A stretch of DNA of 64,000 nt from Azohydromonas caseinilytica (lineage in GTDB: Bacteria; Pseudomonadota; Gammaproteobacteria; Burkholderiales; Burkholderiaceae_C). Where the stretch lies: assembly GCF_012927045.1 (NCBI RefSeq), contig NZ_JABBFW010000006.1:100361-164360 (forward strand). Direction: 5' to 3'. The notes below the pieces were generated by a model. It did no database searches and was not told where the DNA came from. It worked only from the letters and a program-made list of their open reading frames with translations. Shown here piece by piece: positions 1 through 13,131 of the stretch. Position numbers and translations under genes: made by a program. The first letter of the stretch is position 1; each line of letters opens with the position of its first letter.

Positions 1-565
1 GCCCCTCGGCCTCGGCCAGCTCGTGCACCAGGCCCAGCTCCCAGGCGCGCTGCGCAGTGATGCGCTCCGCGGTCTGGAAGTAGCGCGTGGCCTGGCGCTG
101 GCCGATGGCGCGGATGACGTAAGGGCTGATGGCCGAGGGAATGATCCCGAACTTCACTTCCGAGGTGGCGAACGCCGCCGCGGAGGAAGCGACGCAGATG
201 TCGCAGGCCGAGGCCAGCCCCATGCCGCCGCCCAGCGCCGCGCCGTGCACGCGCGCGATGGTCGGCTTGGCGCAGGCGGCGATGGTGCGGAACAGCTCGG
301 CGAGCTTGCGCGCGTCCTCCAGGTTCGCTTCCAGCGGCGCTGCGCTCTGGCGCTGCATCCAGTTCAGGTCGGCGCCGGCGGAAAAACTCTTGCCTTCGCC
401 CGCCAGCACGATCACGCGCACGGACTCGTCCGCGTCCAGCTCGCGGAACGCCTGCGTGAGAGAGGCGATCAGCGCCTCGTCGAAGGCGTTGTGCACCTCG
501 GGCCGGCTCATCACCACGCGGGCGACGCCGCCGGCGCGTTCGATCTTCAAGGGTTGCGTGCTCAT
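1..565 (-). CDS. liuC: Enoyl-CoA hydratase/isomerase family protein, probable methylglutaconyl-CoA hydratase (3' end outside window)
   Basis: The first 188 codons of a crotonase-fold protein; the rest lies beyond the window edge. The oxyanion-hole segment VHGAALGGGMGLA lies near residues 100-115, followed by ASEVKFG-like active-site sequence (TSEVKFGIIPSAI) near 135-150. Family knowledge: in leucine/isovalerate breakdown this enzyme hydrates 3-methylglutaconyl-CoA to HMG-CoA in the cytoplasm. The specific role is inferred from context: it starts 7 bases after the stop of the methylcrotonyl-CoA carboxylase beta subunit, downstream of isovaleryl-CoA dehydrogenase, matching liuA-B-C order. The biotin subunit liuD would be expected further downstream. 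A generic enoyl-CoA hydratase cannot be excluded from sequence alone. Confidence 0.85.
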   Translation of the reverse strand, partial: MSTQPLKIERAGGVARVVMSRPEVHNAFDEALIASLTQAFRELDADESVRVIVLAGEGKSFSAGADLNWMQRQSAAPLEANLEDARKLAELFRTIAACAKPTIARVHGAALGGGMGLASACDICVASSAAAFATSEVKFGIIPSAISPYVIRAIGQRQATRYFQTAERITAQRAWELGLVHELAEAEG

Positions 566-572
566 ACCGGCC

Positions 573-2179
<1,607 letters not shown>

Positions 2180-2180
<1 letters not shown>

Positions 2181-3355
2181 CACAGCGTCTCCGCAAACAG
2201 CTCGCGGCCGATCAGCATGCGGCGGATCTCGCTGGTGCCCGCGCCGATCTCGTAGAGCTTGGCGTCGCGCCACAGCCGCTCCACCGGGAATTCCTTGGTG
2301 TAGCCCACGCCGCCCAAGGTCTGGATCGCCTCGCCGGCCATCCAGGTCGCCTTCTCGGCCGAGTACAGGATCGCGCCGGCGGCGTCCTTGCGCAGCGAGC
2401 GGGCGTGGTCGGCCGAGTCGCAGGCCTTGCCGACGGCGTAGACGTAGGCGCGGCAGGCCTGGTGCGTGGTGTACATGTCGGCCACCTTGCCCTGCATCAG
2501 CTGGAACTCGCCGATGGACTGGCCGAACTGCTTGCGGTCGTGGATGTACGGGATCACCGCGTCCATGCACGCGGCCATGATGCCCAGCGGGCCGCCGGAG
2601 AGCACGGCGCGCTCGTAGTCCAGGCCGCTCATCAGCACCTTCACGCCGCCGCCCACGGCGCCCAGCACGTTCTCCTCGGGCACCTCGCAGTCCTCGAAGA
2701 ACACCGGGTAGGTGTTGGAGCCGCGCATGCCCAGCTTGTCGAGCTTGTTGCCGAAGGACAGGCCCTTGAAGCCCTTTTCGAGAATGAAGGCGGTGATGCC
2801 CTTGGGGCCGGCCTCGGGGTCGGTCTTGGCGTAGACGATGAGGGTGTCGGCGTCACCGCCGTTGGTGATCCACATCTTCGAGCCGTTGAGCACGTAGCGG
2901 TCGCCCTTCTTCTCGGCGCGCAGCTTCATGCTGACCACGTCGGAGCCGGCGTTGGGCTCGCTCATGGCGAGAGCCCCGACGTGCTCGCCGCTGACCAGCT
3001 TGGGCAGGTAGCGGTCCTTCTGCGCGGCACTGCCGTTGCGGTGCAGCTGGTTCACGCACAGGTTGGAGTGCGCGCCGTAGCTCAGGCCCACCGAGGCCGA
3101 GGCGCGCGAGACCTCCTCCATCGCGATGATGTGGGCGAGGTAGCCCATGTTGGTGCCGCCGTACTCCTCGCTCACCGTCATGCCGTGCAGGCCCAGCTCG
3201 CCCAGCTTCTTCCACAGGTCGGCGGGGAAGAGGTTGTCGTGGTCGATGGCCGCGGCGCGCGGGGCGATCTCCTTGGCGGCGAAGTTGGCGACGGTGTCGC
3301 GCAGCATCTCGATGGTCTCGCCGAGGCCGAAGTTCAGGCCGGGAAGCTGGCTCAT
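2180..3355 (-). CDS. liuA: Isovaleryl-CoA dehydrogenase
   Basis: A 391-residue acyl-CoA dehydrogenase that oxidises isovaleryl-CoA to 3-methylcrotonyl-CoA with FAD and passes electrons to electron-transfer flavoprotein. The three acyl-CoA dehydrogenase domains are full length. Family signatures include [20 protein letters not shown] (FAD/substrate region, near 130-150), [19 protein letters not shown], and [13 protein letters not shown] near 247, whose Glu is placed where isovaleryl-CoA dehydrogenases carry the catalytic base rather than at the usual C-terminal position. It is the first gene of the liu operon and its stop overlaps the liuB start. A short 110-base gap separates it from a divergent AraC-type regulator gene. 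Confidence 0.94.
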
Positions 3356-3465
3356 GGGGGATGTCTCCTTGTGCGGGTTCAGGCGGGGTCCGATCCGTCA
3401 AGGGTAGGCGCGGACGCAGCACGGTGGCGGCCAGGGAGGTTGCAAAAGCTGCCAAACTTCGGGCC

Positions 3466-4476
3466 ATGCAACAGCCCGCCGCCGTCACGCCCATGGCCTT
3501 CGTCCGCTGCATCGCGCTGGCCTTCGAGCGCCGCGGGATGGACCCGGCCCCGGCGCTGGCGGCGGCACAAATCACGCCAGCGCAGTTACAAGAAGCGGAC
3601 GCGCGCATCACGGCGTTGCAGATGGAGGCCGTGTCCGCCGCGGCGATGCAGGCGCTGGACGACGAGGCGCTGGGCTGGTTCTCGCGCCGCCTGCCCTGGG
3701 GCAGCTACGGGATGCTGTGCCGCGCCAGCACCGGCGCCGCCACGCTGGGCCTGGCGCTCAAGCGCTGGTGCCGGCACCACCGGCTGCTCACCGAGGACGT
3801 GCTGCTGCGGCTGGAGGTGCTGGATGACACGGCGCGGCTGTCCATCACCGAGCAGCGCGACTTCGGCCCCCTGCGCGAGTTCTGCCTGGTGACGCTGCTG
3901 CGCTACGTGCACGGCTACGCCTGCTGGGCGGTGGACTCGCGCATCCCGCTGCTGGAGGCGAGCTTTCCCTTCCCGGCCCCGCCGCATGCCGCCGCCTACG
4001 ACCACATGTTCCCCGGCCCGGTGCGCTTCGGCGCCGACGCGGCGGGTTTCAGCTTCGACGCGCGCTACCTGGCGCTGCCGCTGCGCCGCGACGAGGCGGC
4101 GCTCAATGCGATGCTGAAGCGTGCCCTGCCGCTGACGGTGCGGCAGTACCGGCGCGACCGGCTGCTGGCGCAGCGCGTGCGCGAGCGGCTGCGCCAGCAG
4201 CCCGGGGCCACGGCGGACGAGGTGGCGGCGGCGCTGTTCCTGTCCACGCGCAGCCTGCACCGGCAGCTGCAGGAGGAATCCACCACGCTGCAGGCGCTCA
4301 AGGACGCGGTGCGGCGCGACATCGCCGTGGAGCAGCTGCTGCGCAGCAACCGGCCCATCAAGCAGATCGCGCAGGCGGCGGGCTTCGACAACGAAAAAAG
4401 TTTCACCCGCGCCTTCAAGGGCTGGACCGGGGAGTCGCCGGCGGCGCTGCGGCAGCGCTCGAAGCTGTCCGGATAG
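3466..4476 (+). CDS. AraC-family transcriptional regulator (Arabinose_bd-type N-terminus)
   Basis: A 336-residue regulator. The N-terminal two thirds resemble the OruR/ArgR-like ligand-sensing domain of AraC proteins; the last 100 residues carry two helix-turn-helix units (ATADEVAAALFLSTRSLHRQ and IKQIAQAAGFDNEKSFTRAF). Start chosen at ATG 3466 (MQQPAAVTPMAF), where family-like sequence begins; the frame is open back to 3361 but that part looks non-coding. It is divergent from liuA with about 110 bases between the starts, so control of the liu operon is a reasonable inference. Known liu regulators in pseudomonads are MerR-type, so the pairing is of interest. Ligand unknown. Confidence 0.88.
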   Translation: MQQPAAVTPMAFVRCIALAFERRGMDPAPALAAAQITPAQLQEADARITALQMEAVSAAAMQALDDEALGWFSRRLPWGSYGMLCRASTGAATLGLALKRWCRHHRLLTEDVLLRLEVLDDTARLSITEQRDFGPLREFCLVTLLRYVHGYACWAVDSRIPLLEASFPFPAPPHAAAYDHMFPGPVRFGADAAGFSFDARYLALPLRRDEAALNAMLKRALPLTVRQYRRDRLLAQRVRERLRQQPGATADEVAAALFLSTRSLHRQLQEESTTLQALKDAVRRDIAVEQLLRSNRPIKQIAQAAGFDNEKSFTRAFKGWTGESPAALRQRSKLSG

Positions 4477-4588
4477 CGTGAGCGGCTGACAACATTGCTT
4501 GCAGCCCCATCTGCCCGGCGGCGGCACAGTCGGGGCAACGTGCGGGCATCCCATCTGCCCGCCCCGCCCTCAGCCCGGGAGAACCCGC

Positions 4589-5431
4589 TTGAAACTCGTG
4601 ACCTGGAACATCCAGTGGGGCCGCGGCAGCGACGGCCGCGTCGACCTGCCGCGCCTGCTGGCGGATGCCCGCAAGCTCGCCGACTTCGACGTGCTGTGCC
4701 TGCAGGAGGTGGCTGACGGCTGGCCCGACCTGCCCGGCGGCGCGGCCGGCAACCAGTTCCGCGACCTCGCCCTGGCGCTGCCGGGCTTCAGCGCGGTGGA
4801 AGGCGTGGCGACGGACCTGCCCGGCCCCGGCGGCACGCGCCGACGCTTCGGCAACCTGCTGCTGACGCGGCTGCCGGTGCTGCAGGTGCTGCGGCATCAG
4901 CTGCCCTGGCCGGCCGACCCGGCCGTGCCCAGCATGGCGCGGCTGGTGATCGAGGCCACGCTGCGTGCGCCCTTCGGGCCGCTGCGCGTCATGACCACCC
5001 ACCTTGCCTACTACTCCCTGCGGCAGCGCCTGGCCCAGGTGCAGCGGCTGCGCGAGCTGCACCAGGAAGCGGTGGCGCACGCGCGCCAGCCGCGGCCCGC
5101 GGAGGAAGGCCCCTTCGCGGCGCTGCCGCGCGGCGGCGCGGCGCTGCTGATGGGCGACATGAACTTCAAGCCGGACTCGCCGGAGTACCGGCGCCTGCTG
5201 GCGCCCTTCCCCGACGCCACGCCCGCCTGGACCGATGCCTGGACCCGGCTGCACCCCGGGCAGCCGCATCCGCCCACCTTCGCCCCGCACGAAGGGCCAG
5301 CGCCCGAGGCGCCCTACTGCTGCGACTTCGTGTTCGCCAGCGCCGACCTGCTGCCGCGCCTGCGCGCGCTGCGGGTGGACGCCGCCACCACCGCCTCCGA
5401 CCACCAGCCGCTGCTGCTGGAGCTCGATTGA
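4589..5431 (+). CDS. Endonuclease/exonuclease/phosphatase (EEP) family protein
   Basis: A 280-residue EEP-fold metal-dependent hydrolase. Visible active-site motifs in order: TWNIQWG at the N-terminus, LCLQEV (metal-binding Glu) near 36, the MTTHLAYYS histidine region near 140, MGDMNFKP (catalytic Asp/Asn) near 195, and the terminal ASDHQPLLLEL (Asp-His pair). A TTG at 4589 is chosen as start because a purine-rich GGGAGA lies just upstream and the family sequence begins immediately; an ATG at 4499 would add 30 residues of unlikely sequence. The substrate (DNA, phospholipid or phosphoester) cannot be read from the sequence. The pirin gene follows after 18 bases, probably in the same transcript. 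Confidence 0.87.
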   Translation: MKLVTWNIQWGRGSDGRVDLPRLLADARKLADFDVLCLQEVADGWPDLPGGAAGNQFRDLALALPGFSAVEGVATDLPGPGGTRRRFGNLLLTRLPVLQVLRHQLPWPADPAVPSMARLVIEATLRAPFGPLRVMTTHLAYYSLRQRLAQVQRLRELHQEAVAHARQPRPAEEGPFAALPRGGAALLMGDMNFKPDSPEYRRLLAPFPDATPAWTDAWTRLHPGQPHPPTFAPHEGPAPEAPYCCDFVFASADLLPRLRALRVDAATTASDHQPLLLELD

Positions 5432-5449
5432 CCGCCCCGGGAGACCCCC

Positions 5450-6364
5450 ATGGATGCTCTGGAAACCATCGTCATTCCCCGCAGCTCGGACCTGGGCGAG
5501 GGCTTCACCGTACGCCGCGCGCTGCCCTCGGCGGCGCGGCGCATGGTGGGGCCCTTCGTGTTCTTCGACGAGATGGGGCCGGTGCGCTTCGAGGCCGGGC
5601 GCGGGCTGGACGTGCGCCCGCACCCGCACATCGGCCTGGCCACGGTCACGTACCTGACGCAGGGCGAGATCCTGCACCGCGACAGCCTGGGCGTGGTGCA
5701 GCCCATCCGCCCCGGCGAGCTGAACTGGATGACGGCCGGGCGCGGCATCGTGCACTCCGAGCGCACGCCGCCCGAGGCCCGCGACGGCCAGGCAATGCTG
5801 GCCGGGCTGCAGCTGTGGGTGGCGCTGCCCCGGGCGCAGGAGGAAGTCGAGCCCTCCTTCGTGCACCACGGCGCGGGCGAGCTGCCGCAATTGGAGGCCG
5901 AGGGCTGCCGCCTGCGCGTGATCCTGGGCGACTTCGAGGGCGCGCACTCGCCGGTGCGCACGCTGTCGGAGATGTTCTACGTGGAGGTGCACCTGGCGCC
6001 CGGCGCGCAGCTGCCGCTGCCGCCGCTGCACGAGGAGCGCGCCGCCTACGTGCTGTCCGGACAGGTCTCGGTCAATGCCGAGGACGCGGCGCACGGCCAC
6101 GGGCCGCAGCAGCTGCTGGTGTTCAAGCCGGGCGAGCCGGTGGTGCTGTGCGCGCCGCGCGGCCCGGCGCACCTGGTGCTACTGGGCGGGCCGTCCATGG
6201 ACGGGCCGCGCTACGTGTGGTGGAACTTCGTCTCCAGCTCGCGCGAGCGCATCCAGCAGGCCCAGGCCGACTGGGCCGCCGGCCGCTTCGCGCCGGTGCC
6301 GCAGGAGACGGAGTTCATCCCGCTGCCCGAAAACCGGCCGCTGCCGCCGGTGAGCTATCCCTGA
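5450..6364 (+). CDS. Pirin family protein
   Basis: A 304-residue bicupin. The N-terminal cupin carries the metal site as HPHIGL near 58 and HSERTP near 101, the arrangement of iron-binding pirins, some of which oxidise quercetin; no enzyme activity can be assigned from sequence. Family landmarks [19 protein letters not shown] and [11 protein letters not shown] are intact, and the second, degenerate cupin extends to about residue 290. Start at ATG 5450 follows a GGGAGA element. It is the last conserved chromosomal gene before the accessory island that begins at about 6.4 kb. Confidence 0.92.
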   Translation: MDALETIVIPRSSDLGEGFTVRRALPSAARRMVGPFVFFDEMGPVRFEAGRGLDVRPHPHIGLATVTYLTQGEILHRDSLGVVQPIRPGELNWMTAGRGIVHSERTPPEARDGQAMLAGLQLWVALPRAQEEVEPSFVHHGAGELPQLEAEGCRLRVILGDFEGAHSPVRTLSEMFYVEVHLAPGAQLPLPPLHEERAAYVLSGQVSVNAEDAAHGHGPQQLLVFKPGEPVVLCAPRGPAHLVLLGGPSMDGPRYVWWNFVSSSRERIQQAQADWAAGRFAPVPQETEFIPLPENRPLPPVSYP

Positions 6365-6445
6365 GGGCCAGAGCCCACGCAAGTGCCAGCCGATGGCTCC
6401 GAACATCGCCACGTTGAGCAGCGCCAGCATGCCCACCGTGGACGC

Positions 6446-7018
6446 TCAGCTTTCGGAGCGTTGAAGCTCCCCAAACAATTCCCCCGTCTGCACATCAACC
6501 CCCGGCCGGCGCTTGCCGGCTTTTTTCGCAGTGGATTTTGGAGCCTGGGCCGCCTGCAGTTTCTCCGCCTCCGCCCGCTCGTGATTCAGCACCAGCAGCC
6601 GCCGCAGCAATTCGCGCCGCGCGGTGGGGCTGATCGTGAAACGCACGCGGTCCTTTTCCGGCAGGGTTTCGACTTCAAAGAAATCATGGCCGAGGTCCAA
6701 GTCCTGCCAGCCATAGGCGTCGCGCACGGCGCTGTCCAGCGCGACATGCAGGCGGCGCAATTCCAGCAGCCTTTCATAACCAGCCTGCGCCACATCCGCC
6801 GGCTTCCTGCTGATTTTCGCCACCAGCTCCGGCGTTAAGGCTCGGGCATGGAACAGGTTATAGATACCGGTCAGCCCCAACCACAGTTCGCGCATCAGGC
6901 GGCGGCGATGCTCGTGGTAGCGCTCGCCGATGCGGGCCAGTTTCTGGTCAGGAATACGCCAGAGATTGCCGGGGAAGGCGAAGGTTTCAAAGCATTTTGA
7001 TGGCGAATAGCGCAGATC
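6446..7018 (-). pseudogene. Detached C-terminal part of the island DNA methylase
   Basis: This segment encodes the missing C-terminus of the methylase that stops at 7019. Directly after the TAG stop the same frame continues as DLRYSPSKCFETFAFPGNL, a hallmark of Eco57I/PglX/DrmMI-type methylases. The homology then jumps frame near 6960 to WRIPDQKLARIGERYHEHRR, and runs on as GLTGIYNLFHAR to the true stop at 6446. Adding one CT dinucleotide (AATCTGG to AATCTCTGG) would rejoin the frames as N-L-W-R-I-P. An ATG at 6893 could start a 149-residue fragment, but no ribosome site supports it. Seen directly: one nonsense codon and one frame change. Inferred: loss of function of the full-length methylase. 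Confidence 0.8.
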
Positions 7019-10000
7019 CTACTTCAGGGTACCGCTGTATTTTCTTACCCAAATTTCATGTACACCAGATTGAACTACGGCATAAATATCCCAACGTTCG
7101 GAAGCTAAGACATTCAAAGTGTGCGAATAAACATAGTCAGCAGGCACTTTAGAAAAATTTAAATATTTTGTAGTGCCGGCAGTCACAAAGCAACAAGACA
7201 GCGAAGAAATAGATCTATACAACCCTGGCCTATGGTCTGCATGCATCCACCAGCGCTCTCGCACATGAACTCGATTCTGCAAGTCACGCATGGGCTTTAC
7301 AAGCTCCTTAACTCGTCTAAAAGGCCCCTCATATGCAGATGCATCGTCTTGACTACGACCGGAGAAATTAATAATCATGCGAACGGAACGTTGATCCGGC
7401 ACGTTATTGATCTCTTGCCCATTAATAACTGACCAAATTACTTCTTTATTGACCTCGCCCTCGGCTATCAAGCCCTCAGCGTCCTTCTGATTCAGAATAA
7501 AACCTTCGCCCAAAAAATGTGATCCAACGAAGATGCGCGCACCATTCTCAGCAAGTTGGCTGGGTGTCTTATCCTGTGCCTCATCATCCAAGAAGGCGTT
7601 GATGGAGCGAGCAGTTTTACCATCAAGCATTCGTCCGCCAGCAAATTTATCCTGATGAATAGCCAATAAAGACACAACTATATTAGCTCGCCCCGGCCAC
7701 TTAACAGCACGCATGGCGAAGTTAATGTCTGCTCCTTTAGACAACAAAACCTCCAATCCATCCTGGCGAACATCACCATCCCGGATCGAATTCGTCGTGA
7801 TGAAGGCCATATAACCACCCACATTCATCAGCGAGTGCATGCGCCGCACAAAATAGACAACCAAATCACTCAGACCAGCCGGAGCATACTCCCATCTCAC
7901 GTAAGAACAAAATTCATGGCCGTACTTTCCGCTGATTTGTCGGTCACCGAGATAAGGCGGATTACCGAGGAGACAATCAAACCCACCCCGCGCCATGACC
8001 TCCGGAAACTCCAGGAACCAGTGGAAAAAGCGCTTGCGCTCGGCCACGGCCAAGGCCGCGTCCACGCCCGGCCCTTCCGGCCTGCGCTCGCCGCGCCAGT
8101 ACGGGCGAAAGGCGTCCTCGGTCACGTGCAACCCGGCCTGGCCGGCCTGCTTGGGTAAATAGAACTGGGCGATGGGCAGCGCCGCGAGCCGGCGCATCAG
8201 CTGCGCCAAGGGCGACTGCGACAGCGCGATGAAGCACGCCTGCTTGGCTTGCACCTCCTGCGGCGTGTGGTCCGGCATCGCGTCCAGCGCGCGCCAGTCG
8301 CGCAGCGCAGCGTCCAGGTCGCGCGCGGCTTCCGGGTCGAAGCTCAGCGTTTCCTGGCCCTTGTGCCCGGCGCGGTTGCGCCGGCGCAGCGCGGCCACGG
8401 TGTCCTTGTCGTCGCCGGGCAGCCGGGTAAAGGCTTCGTCGGGCACGCCGCGCGCGCCGATGTCCTCGCGCCGCACATAGCCCACGATGGCGTTGCCGCA
8501 CTTGATGTGGTGGTCGAGGAAGCGCAGCGGCTCGCCCGGTACGTGCGCCTCCAGCCACAGCGCCACCTTGCACAGCTCCACCGCCAGCGGATTGAGGTCC
8601 ACGCCGTAGATGCAGTGGCGGATCACGTCGCGCAGCGCCTGCCGGAACGTGGAAGGCGCGGGCTGCTCCTCGCCGGTGCGCACCACGGCCAGCTCCGTGG
8701 CGATGCGCCGCGCCGCCGCCAGCAGGATGTGTCCCGAGCCGCAGGCCACGTCAGCCACGCGCAGGTCCAGCAGCGCGGCCTCGCGGGCAGCGCGGTCCGG
8801 CGCCTTCAGCCGCTCGGCGATCAGGTGGTCCAGCGAGTGTTTCAGCAGCGGCTGCACCAGCTCGTCGGGTGTGTAGTGCGAGCCGGTGTTGGCGCGCTCG
8901 TCGCTCCGCTTCAACTCAAAGGCGGGCTGCGCGCCCTGCCACAGCAGCACCGGCGCGTACTCCAGCAGGCCTTCGTAGACGGAGCCGAACTCCTCCACGT
9001 TCAGCGCGCCGTAGTTGACGCGGATGAGCTGCCCGCTGTCCGGGTGCGCGTACAGGCTCAGCGCCCGCAATGCCTGCAACAGCGCGTCGTTGCCCAGCGC
9101 GCAGCCGGCCAGATCCACAAGGGCGTCGCGGCCGAACAGCTCGCCGGCCAGCGGCGCCAGCCCCAGCGTCGCGCCCGGCCCGCCGGCCTCGAACAGCCCG
9201 AAGGTGGACAGCAGCGCCGGCCACAGGTCGGCGTGGCGCCGGTCGGCCAGGTGCCGCTTCTCGCTCAGGCGGCGCAGGCGCTGCAGGCTGTAGTGGCGCG
9301 CGTAGACCTCGCGCCGGCGCGCGTCCGCGCCGGGCGGGAAGACCAGGCCGCGCTCCTCGATCACCATCAGGAACAGCAGCCGGTAGATCAGCCGCAGCAG
9401 CTGCTGATAGAGGCGGTCGCTGCCCAGCCCGCCGCCACGCAGCCGCTCGCGCAGCGCCGCGTTGGCCGGGTGTTGAATGAAACCGTTGGCCAGTCCTTTC
9501 AGGGCCTGCTCCACCGCGCGGGACAGGCCGGCACGGATGCGCGAGCCGGCGTCCAGCGAATCCTGGTGGTAGCGCTCCAGCCAGCACTGCGCCGCCTCCT
9601 CGCGCCGCGCCGGCAGCCGGCTGGTATGCAGCAGGCGCCACAGCAGCGCGAAATCGGCGAACAGGCCGTCGCCGAAGATGCGCTCCAGGTCGAACTCCAG
9701 GTAGGAAAGCTTGATCAGCCGCGAGCTGTCGCGCAGCAGCCGCAGCACGCGGCCGTTGGTCACCAAGCCGTAGAGCTCGTCGGCCAGGTTCAGGACCTCC
9801 TGCACCATGGCATGCGCCGACATGCGCGGCGCGCCGGCACGCGGCTCGGCCCTGCGGTCCAGCCCGGCCGGGTCGCGCCAGCCCAGCACGTGGACCACGC
9901 TGCCGCCGCGATTGACCAAGCGGTGCGACAGCGGATAGAGCTTGCCGTTGAGTTCCGTGTGCCGGGTCTGGAATTCGAGCCGGTAGCCCAGCAGGCCCAG

Positions 10001-10245
10001 CAACGGCAGCACCCAGTGCTGGCGTGTCTCGCGGGTGGCAGGGCTGTCCGGGCACAGCGCGGCCAGCTTGCGCTGAAAGAGGCGCCAGAGCTCCTGCGCG
10101 TCGGCCCAGGCGCGGGCGATCTCGTCCTTGACCTTGGCAGCGTCCGCCAGGCCGAAATCGGCCGGACGCTGGCCGGGCAGGTCTTCCAGCCGGCCCAGGA
10201 TGTCGGGCGAGAAGATCGCGCCCTCGATGCGCAGGGACGGATACA

Positions 10246-10246
<1 letters not shown>
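7019..10246 (-). CDS. Class I N6-adenine DNA methyltransferase (Eco57I/DrmMI-like), truncated by a nonsense codon
   Basis: The 1075-residue open part of a large SAM-dependent DNA methylase. Motif X-like SHYTPDELVQPLL is near 458, the SAM motif ADVACGSGHILLAAA near 500, GVDLNPLAVELCKVALW near 555, and catalytic motif IV GNPPYLGDR near 765. The sequence after motif IV is the target-recognition region and is far richer in A+T than the rest of the gene, so it looks exchanged. The ORF ends at KYSGTLK-stop, where homologues continue for about 180 residues; those residues are encoded downstream, out of frame. The ATG overlaps the helicase stop by one base (TGATG). By family and context it is the modification subunit of a DISARM- or BREX-like defence module. 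Confidence 0.85.
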
Positions 10247-13127
<2,881 letters not shown>

Positions 13128-13131
<4 letters not shown>

